DNA from: Chloroflexaceae bacterium | GTDB taxonomy: Bacteria; Chloroflexota; Chloroflexia; Chloroflexales; Chloroflexaceae | Assembly (NCBI GenBank): GCA_025057155.1 | Contig: JANWYD010000007.1 | Coordinates: 124,001 to 188,000 of the forward strand | Reading direction: 5' to 3' | Length of the DNA: 64,000 nucleotides | Shown here: piece after piece, positions 18,431 to 27,145 of the stretch | Layout: each line of letters starts with the position of its first letter | Numbering within the stretch: position 1 is the first letter of the stretch | Translations under genes and position numbers: made by a program | The notes under the pieces: model-generated | Seen by the model: only the letters and a program-made list of their open reading frames with translations | Databases searched by the model: none | What the model was told of the DNA's origin: nothing

Positions 18431-18538
18431 GATGTTCTCCCCAACCTTCCCCTGCCGGGGGAGGGCGCCCGGCGCCTCCCTCCAACGGGGGGAGGTTGGG
18501 AGGGGGGTGGAAATGCAGGGAAACGTCGTTCACAGACT
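18431..18538. repeat. R1 element, copy C (inverted, one end lost)
   Basis: The right end GTCGTTCACAGACT (to 18538) and the inner GGAAATGCA motif match the other copies on the complementary strand. The left end near 18431 is degenerate. Its terminal TAG (complement of 18537-18539) is the stop codon of the PIN gene. Confidence 0.7.
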
Positions 18539-18965
18539 ACGCAAGCTCGGCCAGCGCCTCGGCAGGGGTGAGCGCCCGCACCAAGGGCGCCGCGCGCTCG
18601 CGCTGCTCGCGGTCGAGCGAGACGAGCGCGCAGCCGTGGCGTCGCGCGACGGCGACATACACGGCGTCCGCGCCGCGGAGCGCGCGATCGGCCGCGATGT
18701 CGGCGGCTTCCTGCGCGAGGGCGTCGTCGAGGGGGATGTATTTGATAATGTGCAACTCGCGCAGCAGTTCGACCTCAAGTCGGGCGCGGATCGGGTCGCG
18801 ATAGCTGCGGCTCAACGCGCTGGCGATTTCCGCTAGCACGAGCGTGGGTAGCACAATTGACGTGCTGCTCTCGTAGAGGCGCGCCGGCAGGGCATGGCAC
18901 ATCACCTGTTCAGGGTCGTTCGGGATGGCGTCGCGAATGAAGATGTTGGCGTCAAGGGTATACAT
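18537..18965 (-). CDS. PIN-domain toxin, VapC-like
   Basis: A 142-residue PIN-domain nuclease, probably a tRNA- or mRNA-cleaving toxin. The acidic metal-binding residues are in place: Asp5 (TLDANIF), a Glu in LAEIASAL, Asp in GADAVYVAVA, and Asp in LVSLDRE. Its ATG overlaps the TGA of the upstream antitoxin gene by one base, the classic arrangement for translational coupling. The stop codon falls in the terminal repeat of R1 copy C, so the ancestral C-terminus may have differed, although the length is normal. Confidence 0.85.
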   Translation of the reverse strand: MYTLDANIFIRDAIPNDPEQVMCHALPARLYESSTSIVLPTLVLAEIASALSRSYRDPIRARLEVELLRELHIIKYIPLDDALAQEAADIAADRALRGADAVYVAVARRHGCALVSLDREQRERAAPLVRALTPAEALAELA

Positions 18966-19234
18966 CACTCGCGGATTTTACCTTCAAGGAGATCGGCGCG
19001 GTGCTGCCGGTCAAGATCCAACTGCTCACCGGCGCTGGGCGAGACCGGGCCGAGGCGCCGAAACTCCTCGCGCAACTCAGCCAGCCGGGCCCACGCTTCG
19101 TGCGACCGTTGCAGTGCCATATCACGCTCGTCTGCCAGTTCTTGCACCACTTGCGCCACCAGCCGCGCCCGGCTCTGCCGGTCGAGCCGGCGGATGATCG
19201 CGAGCGCCTGCTCATAATCGGATGTCGCGGTCAT
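18965..19234 (-). CDS. Antitoxin-like partner of the PIN toxin
   Basis: An 89-residue, highly charged helical protein (ALAIIRRLDRQSRARLVAQV, then long Glu/Arg-rich helices). It immediately precedes the PIN gene with a one-base overlap, which suggests it is the antitoxin and would both neutralise the toxin and repress the operon. The sequence is not a clear member of a named antitoxin family; the assignment rests on position, size and composition. A minus-strand TATAAT (complement of 19301-19306) lies about 70 bp upstream. Confidence 0.65.
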   Translation of the reverse strand: MTATSDYEQALAIIRRLDRQSRARLVAQVVQELADERDMALQRSHEAWARLAELREEFRRLGPVSPSAGEQLDLDRQHRADLLEGKIRE

Positions 19235-19525
19235 GGGGCGCCTCCTGGTTACGCGCCCGGTGGTTCCTCGACGGGTCGCCTGTTGAATGCTTGCGCTTCC
19301 ATTATAGCAGGCGCGTTTGGGCGCCGAGGGGCAGGGCCGCGCGTTCAGGCTGTCGCAACGTCTGCCTCCGGCGGAGGGTTATGATACTTCCTTATCGCGG
19401 AGGAGCGCCTTCCGCGATCCTCGGGTTCCTCCAGATGGCGCCTCAGGTGTGAACCAGGCTTATCAGGAAAACCTATTTCCCGTAGCGTTCGTGCGCGGGG
19501 GAGTGGCTCAACCGCGAAGGCTCTG
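19235..19525. other. Intergenic region before the toxin-antitoxin pair
   Basis: It contains the -10-like box at 19301-19306 (minus strand) and GC palindromes such as TCGCGGAGGAGCGCCTTCCGCGA near 19395-19417. No gene is supported. Confidence 0.45.
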
Positions 19526-19583
19526 TCATTCCGAGCGCAGCGAGGAATCTCGGCTGGGACGCTTCGCTTCGCTCAGGGTGACA
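19524..19583. repeat. R6 repeat (TGTCATTCCGAGCGCAGCGAGG type), copy 1
   Basis: An inverted-repeat element running from TGTCATTCCGAGCG to CGCTCAGGGTGACA. It is a common intergenic repeat type in several bacterial phyla. It forms the last codons and stop of the hydrolase gene at 19526-20665. Copy 2 is at 21502-21572. Confidence 0.8.
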
Positions 19584-20665
19584 TTCGAGATCAAGCCACG
19601 ACTGTGCGGAGCGACACTGGACGCGTGTTTATCGTGAAATGCTGTGATGAGCTCGACAACCGTGGCCGTCGTCTTCTCCATGTGGCTGCGGCCGTCCGGC
19701 AGAAAGGCCTCCGTGTCCAGGTAGCCCTTCGGGCCGGTGTGGGTCATCGGTCCCAGGTTGATCTGCCGCAGCCGGCCGGAGGCGAGGGCCCGGTTCCAGC
19801 GCGAGTTGCGGGCGAGCGGCCATCGCCCCCAGAAGACCACGTCGGCGATGGCCTGCACCGAGTCCCGTTCGCCTTCGAGATGCACCAGTTCGTCGGCGGC
19901 GTCAATGCCGCGAGTGCTGGCCATGACCCCGCCCAGCGAGATGACCTGGAGCGGCGCGGCGATTGCCGGCTTGAGGTAGTAGGCCGCGCCAAAGACCACC
20001 TGGCCGCCGCCGCTGTAGCCCATCAGCGTCACCGGCACGCCGGAACCGGGCTGGTAACCCTCGTCCAGCAGCGCCCGCAGGATGGTGCTGGCGGTGCCGT
20101 AGTTGAAGACCGGGGCATAGCGCCGGTCGGCCGAGACGGCCACCTGGAGCATGTTGCGCATGTTGATCAGGTTGCCCAGGGCGGAGGCCCGCCCGCCGGT
20201 TGACTTCACGGCCAGGATCGAGCGCCAGAACTCCCCGTAGCGCTCGTCTTCGGTAAGGCCGGTGTTGTCGGGCGAGTAGGGGAAGATGTTGTCGATGATC
20301 GCGAGCCAGGGCATGGCCGCCTTCAGGTTGCGCAGGAACGCCTGCTCCTCGCTGGCCAGGGCGTCGGCCGAGGTGTTGCCGATCCCCGAGAGGAAGACCA
20401 GGTAGTGACTCGGCGGAATCTCCGCGCCGGCGCCCTCAGGCGGCTTTACCGGGGCCCGTAGCGGTTCGGGAGCAGGGCCGGCGCCGAGGGCCGGCGCGTC
20501 CTGCTCACCGGACCAGCCCGCCCACCACCCCAGGAAATTGAGCGGCGCGGTCGCGCTGACGACCAGAACGGCGAAGATCAGCATTCCTATCAGAAAGAGG
20601 ATCTCGACGCTAAAGGTGAGGACAAAGGCGACGAGACCTTCGTACAGCAGGAAGAAGATCTCCAT
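19526..20665 (-). CDS. Membrane-anchored alpha/beta-hydrolase, block 1
   Basis: A 379-residue protein with an N-terminal membrane hairpin (helices about 5-22 and 25-47), the motif LNFLGWWAGW, a Pro/Ala linker, and an alpha/beta-hydrolase-like domain with the nucleophile elbow GYSGGG (Ser218). Conserved blocks are FLSGIGN, VAVSADRRYAPVFNYG and VISLGGVMAS. The substrate is unknown. It is paralogous to the protein at 53440-54519 and, like it, follows a Yip-like membrane protein gene (19 bp gap). The last about 20 residues are read from an R6 repeat and are probably not ancestral. Confidence 0.7.
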   Translation of the reverse strand: MEIFFLLYEGLVAFVLTFSVEILFLIGMLIFAVLVVSATAPLNFLGWWAGWSGEQDAPALGAGPAPEPLRAPVKPPEGAGAEIPPSHYLVFLSGIGNTSADALASEEQAFLRNLKAAMPWLAIIDNIFPYSPDNTGLTEDERYGEFWRSILAVKSTGGRASALGNLINMRNMLQVAVSADRRYAPVFNYGTASTILRALLDEGYQPGSGVPVTLMGYSGGGQVVFGAAYYLKPAIAAPLQVISLGGVMASTRGIDAADELVHLEGERDSVQAIADVVFWGRWPLARNSRWNRALASGRLRQINLGPMTHTGPKGYLDTEAFLPDGRSHMEKTTATVVELITAFHDKHASSVAPHSRGLISNVTLSEAKRPSRDSSLRSE

Positions 20666-20684
20666 TGGGGCAACCTCGTACCGT

Positions 20685-21365
20685 TTATTTCCGGCGCTGC
20701 AATCCCAGCGGCGCGGAGGGCACAATGTCACGCAACTGGTAGTTAACCTCCTGCCCAGTGAGCGCCCGCAGCATGCGCCGGCTGATCAGCGTGACCGGGC
20801 CGGCGGTGAACCAGCGGAAGAGCTGGAAGAGCAACCAGCCGCCAATGGCGCAAAGGGCCGCGCCGCCAAACGTCAGCGGGTAGACGATGGCGAGCGTAAG
20901 CGCGACCAGATAGAGACTGAGACCCTGCAGGACCATCAGCAGCCCCTGGCCGAGGTAGGGGGTGAAGCCCAGGAAGGCGAACAGCAGGGGCAGGAACCCG
21001 ACCGCGACGGCGCGCAGGGAGACGCGAAAGACGTCGTCGAGGCCGTAGAGGGCATTGACGACGAACGCGGTCGTGTAGGCCCAGACAAAGCCTCCTACGA
21101 CATACGTCAGGGCGGTGAGCACCAGGGCGATGGCGAAGGGCCGCCGCCCGACCCGGTTCAGCAGCAGTACCACCGCGCGGGTGCCGAAACTCTCCGCCAG
21201 GCCGGCCAGGAAGAAGATCAGGACGATCGTGGGCAGCCAGAGCGGGCCCGCCAGCAGCGGCGCCCTGGCCGCGTCCGCCAGGCCGGCCTGGAGATTGCCC
21301 AGTGACTGGACCACGGTCCACAGGGCGATCAGCGACTGGATAAGCGGGCGCGTGTCGAAGAGCAT
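20685..21365 (-). CDS. Yip-like integral membrane protein, block 1
   Basis: A 226-residue membrane protein with about five helices. The segment from DDVFRVSLRAVAVGFLPLLF to the end aligns by eye with the protein at 52775-53443, including P(Y)xGxxxxxxL, GWLLF and the cytosolic tail RRMLRALTG..LRDI. The topology resembles Yip1-domain proteins. Its partner, the anchored hydrolase, starts 19 bp downstream, so the two are probably co-transcribed. ATG 21365 is preferred; the frame upstream to 21434 has no conserved character. Confidence 0.65.
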   Translation of the reverse strand: MLFDTRPLIQSLIALWTVVQSLGNLQAGLADAARAPLLAGPLWLPTIVLIFFLAGLAESFGTRAVVLLLNRVGRRPFAIALVLTALTYVVGGFVWAYTTAFVVNALYGLDDVFRVSLRAVAVGFLPLLFAFLGFTPYLGQGLLMVLQGLSLYLVALTLAIVYPLTFGGAALCAIGGWLLFQLFRWFTAGPVTLISRRMLRALTGQEVNYQLRDIVPSAPLGLQRRK

Positions 21366-21713
21366 GCTGTCTCCATTAAGGCGTCGCATAGGGCCGCAGC
21401 ATTGGCTGCGACGATGTTTCGGCCTCAGGCACAATACCGCTCAAATACGTCATGGCCCCCACGCGGCGCTGTTACCTTTTGGAGTTGGTGATCCCGCATC
21501 TTGTCATGCTGAGCGCAGCGAAGCATCTCGGCGTCTTGATACCGGGACCCTTCGCTTCGCTCAGGGTAACAGCATGCGGGAGCCGCACAGCGAATTGGCA
21601 GTGTCAAACGGTGAGGCCTCTCGGGGTGAGGCCCGCACTGTCATGCTCATTTGAGCCATGACGTATGGGGCTGCTGCCGTGGCAGGAGGCGAGCAACATA
21701 CCCCGGCGCCCCG
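21366..21713. other. 348-bp gene-free region with R6 repeat
   Basis: R6 copy 2 (21502-21572) lies here. No gene or convincing promoter was found in the rest. Confidence 0.5.
21502..21572. repeat. R6 repeat, copy 2
   Basis: TGTCATGCTGAGCGCAGCGAAG at the left and CTTCGCTTCGCTCAGGGTAACA at the right form the inverted pair. It flanks the same gene pair as copy 1, about 2 kb away and in the same orientation. Confidence 0.75.
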
Positions 21714-23918
21714 TCAAGCCCCCGTTGCGCGGGCAGTCGCCACGGCCGCGCGCCTCTCAAAGACACCCGTATCGTAGATGAAGTCGAGGATCACCTGCTC
21801 GACTACCTCGGGGTTGTTCACCACAATGATATGATTCGCTCCCGGCACGGTGATCAGCCGCGAGCCGGGCACGTGGCGCTGGATGATTTTTGAATCCTCG
21901 ACAGTGAATACGGTGTCTTCCTCGCCGACGACCACCCACACCGGCTGGGTCATCGAGCGCAGGGAGGCCACGCCGTCGTACTGGGCGATGCCGCGGTAGA
22001 TCATCAGCCAGGCGCGCAGGGTGGTGTGCGAGGCGTCGGCCATCAGCCGGTTGAGCTGGATGTCGCCCGTGCCCTTGAAGGCGTCCATGGTGTTGGGCAG
22101 CAGGGCGCGCCGGTCGGCGGGGAGCAGTTCGAGCAGCCGCCCGAGCATGCCGATCACCCAGGGCGCGCGGGTCGCCACCCAGCCCGGCGCGGCGGGGGCG
22201 CGGGCGGCCGTGTCGAGCAGCAGGTAGCCCTTGCTGAGGTGCGGGTGGGCCTGGTGAAACATCGTCGTGACCATGCCGCCGAAGCAGTGGCCGACCATAA
22301 TGAAGTCGCGGATCGCCAGGGCCTCCAGCACATCGTAGACGTCCTCGGCGAAGCGCTCGAGCCGATAATCCTCGGCGTCGCGCGGGCGATCCGAGTAGCC
22401 GTGGCCGCGCAGGTCGAGGGCCAGGGTAGAGAAGCCCGCGCCGTGGAGGGCCGGATACTGCGCGCGCCAGGCGTCGTGGTCGCCGCCGGCGCCGTGCAGC
22501 AACACGATGGTACGCGGGCCGTGGCGATGCCAGTCCGCGAAGATGCGCACACCGGAGCGGGTGGGGATGAGTTGCCGCGTCTCGGGTCCCTCGGCCCCGG
22601 CGAGGCTCAGGGCGGCGCGACGCTCCTCGTCGATCGTTGCATCGACCAGTTGCGCAGCGGGCAAGGGCAGGTGGCGGATGGTCGCGCCCTCCGCGCGCAG
22701 GGCCTGCACAGTCGCCGGGCCGGCGTGGTGGTAGATCGAGGCGATCAGCAGCGCCTTGCCCGGCGGCACGGTCTCGGCGATGCGGCGCAGGTCGGCGTCC
22801 TTATAGGCCAGGTTGACGAGGTGCGCGACGCCGGCGCCGAGCAGCCCGCCTCCCAGTCCGAAGACGATGGCTCCCAGGGCGCCGAGCACCAGCCCGAAGG
22901 CGAGGATGAAGCCGCCCGCGTTGGCTGGCACGGTCGCCGTGCCCTGGTTGACCATCAGGGCCAGGCCGGCCAGCGCCGCGCCGGCGGCACCGCCGACCAG
23001 CAGCCCGCCCGCCGCGCCGGCGAGGCCGCCAACCAGGGCCCCGCGCCCCGCGGTCACATTCCCGGCCTGCTGGATGCCCGCGCGCCCCTGTTCATCGCGG
23101 GTGACGATGGCGTGATTACCGGCGGAGAGCCCGCCGAGGGTGCGGCGGAGCCGGCGCAGGCCGCGGGCTGCCCGGCGCGCGTGGGCGGCATCGGCGCACT
23201 CGGCTACCACCAGGTCGCGCTGGCGCGGGTCAACCGGCGGCGTTTCCAGGGTAATGGGAACGTAGGCGCCCGCGCGCCCCACACCGGCGTCGTAGGCCCG
23301 CGCCGCGAAGCCGGCGGCGGTCGGATCATCGCCAGGCGGCGCGCCGACCTCGCCGGCCTCCCGCGGGCGCATCAGCGCGCCGCCGCTCAGCGCCAGCAGG
23401 TCAGCGATAGGCGGCCGTTGCGCTGCGCTCACGCGGGTAACCAGCGCTGCCTGGCCGACCGCCAGTTCCTCACCGATGGCGTAGAGTTTGCGGCTGCCGA
23501 TGCCGAAGTTGATCAGCGCGGCGGCCAGCCCGCCCAGCAGCGCGCCGCCGAGGGCCGAGAGCAGCGCCGTCAGCCCGCTGGCGAAGGCCACCACCAGCGC
23601 CAGGGCCATCACCCAGTTGTCCACGCTCGGCGCCGTGGCGAGGCCCTGGCGCGCGTTGCCGGCTACCAGGATCCCGACGAAGGGCGCCAGCAGCACGGCG
23701 CCGAGCACCGCGCCGACCACCAGGCCGAAGCGCATGCCGTCCCCGGCCCCCAGATTGCCGTCCTGCTCAAACTGGATGCTGTCGCGCGCCGGCCGGGTCA
23801 CGACGGCGATCGAGGGCAGGCGGCCCAGCCGCAGCTCTTTCTGAAGCGCGCGCAGCTCGCGCCGGGCCTCGTGGGCGGCGCCAGGTCGCTCGAAGAAGCA
23901 GATGAGCTCGTCTTGCAT
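21714..23918 (-). CDS. Fusion: two DUF1269-like membrane domains plus alpha/beta-hydrolase
   Basis: A 734-residue protein of unusual build. Residues about 1-165 and 230-395 are two DUF1269-like halves, each with a short ferredoxin-like stretch ending in a QxGN motif (EQDGNLG, QQAGNVT) and then Gly/Ala-rich membrane helices. Residues about 450-720 form an alpha/beta-hydrolase with HGAGGDHDAW, LDLRGHGYSD, the nucleophile elbow GHCFGG, acid Asp668 and His696. The nucleophile position is Cys545 instead of Ser, as in dienelactone hydrolases. The hydrolase probably sits at the membrane surface. The gene is 36 bp downstream of the S9 peptidase gene on the same strand. Confidence 0.75.
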   Translation of the reverse strand: MQDELICFFERPGAAHEARRELRALQKELRLGRLPSIAVVTRPARDSIQFEQDGNLGAGDGMRFGLVVGAVLGAVLLAPFVGILVAGNARQGLATAPSVDNWVMALALVVAFASGLTALLSALGGALLGGLAAALINFGIGSRKLYAIGEELAVGQAALVTRVSAAQRPPIADLLALSGGALMRPREAGEVGAPPGDDPTAAGFAARAYDAGVGRAGAYVPITLETPPVDPRQRDLVVAECADAAHARRAARGLRRLRRTLGGLSAGNHAIVTRDEQGRAGIQQAGNVTAGRGALVGGLAGAAGGLLVGGAAGAALAGLALMVNQGTATVPANAGGFILAFGLVLGALGAIVFGLGGGLLGAGVAHLVNLAYKDADLRRIAETVPPGKALLIASIYHHAGPATVQALRAEGATIRHLPLPAAQLVDATIDEERRAALSLAGAEGPETRQLIPTRSGVRIFADWHRHGPRTIVLLHGAGGDHDAWRAQYPALHGAGFSTLALDLRGHGYSDRPRDAEDYRLERFAEDVYDVLEALAIRDFIMVGHCFGGMVTTMFHQAHPHLSKGYLLLDTAARAPAAPGWVATRAPWVIGMLGRLLELLPADRRALLPNTMDAFKGTGDIQLNRLMADASHTTLRAWLMIYRGIAQYDGVASLRSMTQPVWVVVGEEDTVFTVEDSKIIQRHVPGSRLITVPGANHIIVVNNPEVVEQVILDFIYDTGVFERRAAVATARATGA

Positions 23919-23954
23919 CGCGGCTCCAGTCCAGGGGACTGTATTGTACCAGAT

Positions 23955-26195
23955 TTACTGCCCCAGATACCGGCGGAACCAGAGCACCTGCTCCTGGACG
24001 CCGTAGAGCTCGTAGGTGTCGGTAAGATCAGTTCCGCCGAAGTTGTGGTAAGCGTCCTGGAACTTCAGCAGCCTGGCAGGCGTCCCGGTGGCGATCACCT
24101 GACTCATGAAGTTCTCCATGACCGCGACCGGTAAGAAGTCCTTCGTACCGTGGAAGGCCAGCAGCGGCGTCCGCACCCGCTCAACCTGGTAGATCGGCGA
24201 GTCGCGGCGGTACTCCTCGAGAGCTGCGTAGATCGGCCGGCCCTGCAACCAGGGGATCAGCTCGCCGCCACCACGGCTCCACTCAGTAATGACGTCGACG
24301 ATCGAGCACATCGTGTGGGCGGCATCATAGGTGTTGGGGTGACGGGTGACGCTCTGGGTAACGAAGTAGCCGCCGTAAGAGCAGCCCGCGATGCCGACTT
24401 TGCTGGCCCAGCCCCGCGCCCGCAGTTGGGCGACGATCTCGGCCTGGGCATCGATGTCGATCTGCCCGAAGTTGTTGCCGTCGGCCAGGGCCTGGAAGCG
24501 CTCAGGCCCAAACCCGTAACGCCCGTAGAGCGGCGTGACCAGCACCCCGAAGCCGAAGTTCGGCAGCAGAGAGGTTGGGACCTCAACCGTATCTCTCCAG
24601 CTATTCGGCACCGTCTCGGTCGGCCCACCTGGCTGCCAGACGACGATCGGCACCTGCCGGGGCGGGAAGGGCACGTCGGCGGGCAGGATGAGCACACCCT
24701 CGAAGCGCTCGCCGTTGCGCAGGGTGAACGAGACCCCGTACTGCCGCGCCTGGCTAAGGTTGCGCACCGCATCGTTGCGCCAGGTGAGCTGCGCAAAGGC
24801 CGTACCGTCCCAGCGCATGCGATAGTACTCGGGCGGGTCGGTGAACGAGCTGTAGACGAAGACGATCTCGCGCGAGCGGTTCGTTGAGACGACATCAAGG
24901 AAGACTCCGGCCCGGTCGGCGATGTTGCGGAATTCGCCCGATCGCAAGTTGTAATAGTAGGGGTGCCCGTTGGTGCCGTAGCGGGTCTGGATGATCACCT
25001 CGTCCGGTGAGACGAATTCTACCCGCTTCTGGCTGGTGTCGAGCTCCGGGCGCTCCAGTCGGCGAATCTCTTGCAGGTCGCTGTTGAAGAAGCGCAGGCT
25101 ACCGCCAGCGTGGAACTGCGGGTAGTACTGCGGGTAGCGCCGCCCCTTCACCCGGCCGGGCGTGTTTACTTCCACAACGAGCGTCTGGTTGTCGGTGCTC
25201 CAACTTGTGCCAGTGTAGAACACCCCGTCGCTCTCGGCGGCACGCATGCGGCGCACGACGCCGCTTGGAAAATCGAGGATCGTGACGGCGTTGCTCTGGA
25301 GGAAGATGTTCTCCTCAGGCGCCAGATTGCCCGTCGCGTCACGATAGCCGAACTCGGTAAGCTTGACCCCGTCGAAGCTGCGGGTATCCGTGTCGGCAAT
25401 CGACCAGCTGGTGAGGCTGAACTTGTCACCGTTCTGGCTGAAGGTGACATCGGCGATCAGCGTGTTCGGCTCGACCGTGAGCACCTCGTGCGCCACGCCG
25501 CTGTCCACGTCGACAACTTTGAAGCGTGCGCCCTCGGTGACCAGGAACCTCACCAGGCTCGGAAGCGGCGTGAAGCCCGGGTCGAGCACGTCGCCCTGGC
25601 CGGAGGCGCTCAGGGACGGGAACGACGCCGGTTTCGCATCTGTCGTGTCCAAGAGCAGCAGCTTCTGATGGTTGGGCGAGAATAAGATAGGGACCTGCTT
25701 CTCACCGACCCAGCGAACCGCCTTGCTCAGCCGAGGCTCGCCGATCGTCGCCCTCCCGGTGCGACGATCGATATTGCCCCCGCTGTAGCCGTTTTTGGTT
25801 ATCGTGAGAAATCCGAGGGTGTAGTCATCGAGCCAGACATAGTTCGTGGAGGCAGAGAACCGCTGATCAGAGGTCACTGGCGTCACCCCGCCGTCGCGCA
25901 CATTGACGAGAAACAGCTCGGGTCCATAGGCTGCGAGAAACGCCTGGTCGTCGGGGCTGACCGGGCTTACGACCCTGTACGAGGTACCCCACCCCGCGCT
26001 CCGTAGTGTGACGATCTTCTCCACATCTTCGGCTGGGAGCAGATTTGGAAGCGACCCCTTTGTGCCATCGACGAGGTAGATGTTCTTCCTCTCTTCGATA
26101 ACGGTGGGGGTGCCGGTCTGGGCAAAAACCGGAGGGGTGCTGAGCAGCAGGGCAAGCAGGATGACGATCAGACCGAGGCGATGAGGCTGTGCCAC
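23955..26195 (-). CDS. Secreted S9-family prolyl oligopeptidase-like protein
   Basis: A 746-residue exported serine peptidase-like enzyme. A signal peptide (1-25, cleavage after VFAQ) precedes a beta-propeller of about 440 residues and a C-terminal alpha/beta-hydrolase domain. The triad is Ser606 (GCSYGGY), Asp686 (GTKDFLP) and His717 (YHNF), in the order of S9C/dipeptidyl aminopeptidase-like enzymes. It is expected to cleave peptides or esters outside the cytoplasm. Compared with most S9 members the propeller is divergent. The DUF1269 fusion gene follows after 36 bp. Confidence 0.85.
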   Translation of the reverse strand: MAQPHRLGLIVILLALLLSTPPVFAQTGTPTVIEERKNIYLVDGTKGSLPNLLPAEDVEKIVTLRSAGWGTSYRVVSPVSPDDQAFLAAYGPELFLVNVRDGGVTPVTSDQRFSASTNYVWLDDYTLGFLTITKNGYSGGNIDRRTGRATIGEPRLSKAVRWVGEKQVPILFSPNHQKLLLLDTTDAKPASFPSLSASGQGDVLDPGFTPLPSLVRFLVTEGARFKVVDVDSGVAHEVLTVEPNTLIADVTFSQNGDKFSLTSWSIADTDTRSFDGVKLTEFGYRDATGNLAPEENIFLQSNAVTILDFPSGVVRRMRAAESDGVFYTGTSWSTDNQTLVVEVNTPGRVKGRRYPQYYPQFHAGGSLRFFNSDLQEIRRLERPELDTSQKRVEFVSPDEVIIQTRYGTNGHPYYYNLRSGEFRNIADRAGVFLDVVSTNRSREIVFVYSSFTDPPEYYRMRWDGTAFAQLTWRNDAVRNLSQARQYGVSFTLRNGERFEGVLILPADVPFPPRQVPIVVWQPGGPTETVPNSWRDTVEVPTSLLPNFGFGVLVTPLYGRYGFGPERFQALADGNNFGQIDIDAQAEIVAQLRARGWASKVGIAGCSYGGYFVTQSVTRHPNTYDAAHTMCSIVDVITEWSRGGGELIPWLQGRPIYAALEEYRRDSPIYQVERVRTPLLAFHGTKDFLPVAVMENFMSQVIATGTPARLLKFQDAYHNFGGTDLTDTYELYGVQEQVLWFRRYLGQ

Positions 26196-26309
26196 AGGAT
26201 ACTCCTTATCAGACTCCCATATGCGGGATGCACAACGCCGCGATGAACACCGGCCCCCGTACGGCCGCAGCGCGCTGCGGCCCTCCGGCTTCTGCGGGCG
26301 CCGCAGCCA

Positions 26310-27011
26310 CTACCGCCGCCTTCCGGTGAGGGCAAGCACGCGCAGGAACATGTTGATGAAGTTCAGGTACAGCGCGAAGGCGCCGTAGATCGTCGCCTGG
26401 CGCGCGCCATACGCATCACGGGCCTCGGCGACCCGCCTCTTGGTCTGCTGGGTATTGTAGGCGGTCATGCCCGCGAAGAGCAGCACGCCGCCGACCGAAA
26501 GCGCCCAGTCCAGCCAGCCGCTGCGCACGAAGAAGAAGTTGATCGTCGAGACGAGCAGCAACCCGAGCAGGCCAAAGAAAAGAAACAGGCCCCAGCCCGA
26601 CAGATCGCGCTTCGTTACGAAGCCGTAGACGCTCAGGGCGCCGAAGATGCCGGCGGTCACAAGGAGGGCGATCACGATCGCCTGGATCGGGTAGATCAAC
26701 ACGAACAGCGAGATGGTCAGCCCGGTGAGCGCCGAGTAGACGAGAAACAGCACGATTGTCACCGCGGGGGGGAGCCGCATCACCAGCATACCCAGGACAA
26801 TCGCCACCACCAACTGTACCCCGAACAGGCCGAAGAGAACCCAGATACTCGACTGCAAGAACCCGATGAACGCCGGCGTGTTCGCGGCGAACCAGGCGAC
26901 GGCCCCGGTGATGCCCAGACCGAGCACCATCCAGGCGTAGACTCCCGCCATCGACCGCTGCTCCGCAGTCACCTGGAGGGTCGTAGCGGAAGACATTGAT
27001 GAAGTGTTCAA
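26310..27011 (-). CDS. Bax inhibitor-1/YccA-family membrane protein
   Basis: A 233-residue protein with seven predicted membrane helices. Family signatures are the early YAWMVLGLGITGAVAW, SALTGLTISLF in the middle, and the C-terminal ATIYGAFALYLNFINMFLRVL with the buried acidic/His region reduced. BI-1 proteins form pH-sensitive calcium-leak channels in the membranes studied so far. It sits in the first envelope block, 134 bp downstream of the holin-like gene and upstream of the S9 peptidase gene. A tail of RRR ends the protein. Confidence 0.88.
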   Translation of the reverse strand: MNTSSMSSATTLQVTAEQRSMAGVYAWMVLGLGITGAVAWFAANTPAFIGFLQSSIWVLFGLFGVQLVVAIVLGMLVMRLPPAVTIVLFLVYSALTGLTISLFVLIYPIQAIVIALLVTAGIFGALSVYGFVTKRDLSGWGLFLFFGLLGLLLVSTINFFFVRSGWLDWALSVGGVLLFAGMTAYNTQQTKRRVAEARDAYGARQATIYGAFALYLNFINMFLRVLALTGRRR

Positions 27012-27145
27012 GCGTTTACCTCACTGGCTCTAGCGCACCAATGGTATGCCGATAGTTGGTCACCGGTGATCGCTGTGATGCAATGGCGCAAAGGCCTGGC
27101 ATTACTACCACGAACCCGTTGCGCCTTCGCGCCATTGCCTCGACG

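Noticed and set aside
18351-18533. N-terminal extension of the Yip1 protein
   Set aside because: Encoded by R1 copy C and lacking the family pattern.
22026-24134. 702-residue plus-strand open frame
   Set aside because: Antisense of the DUF1269-hydrolase fusion; no signal, domain or ribosome-binding site.
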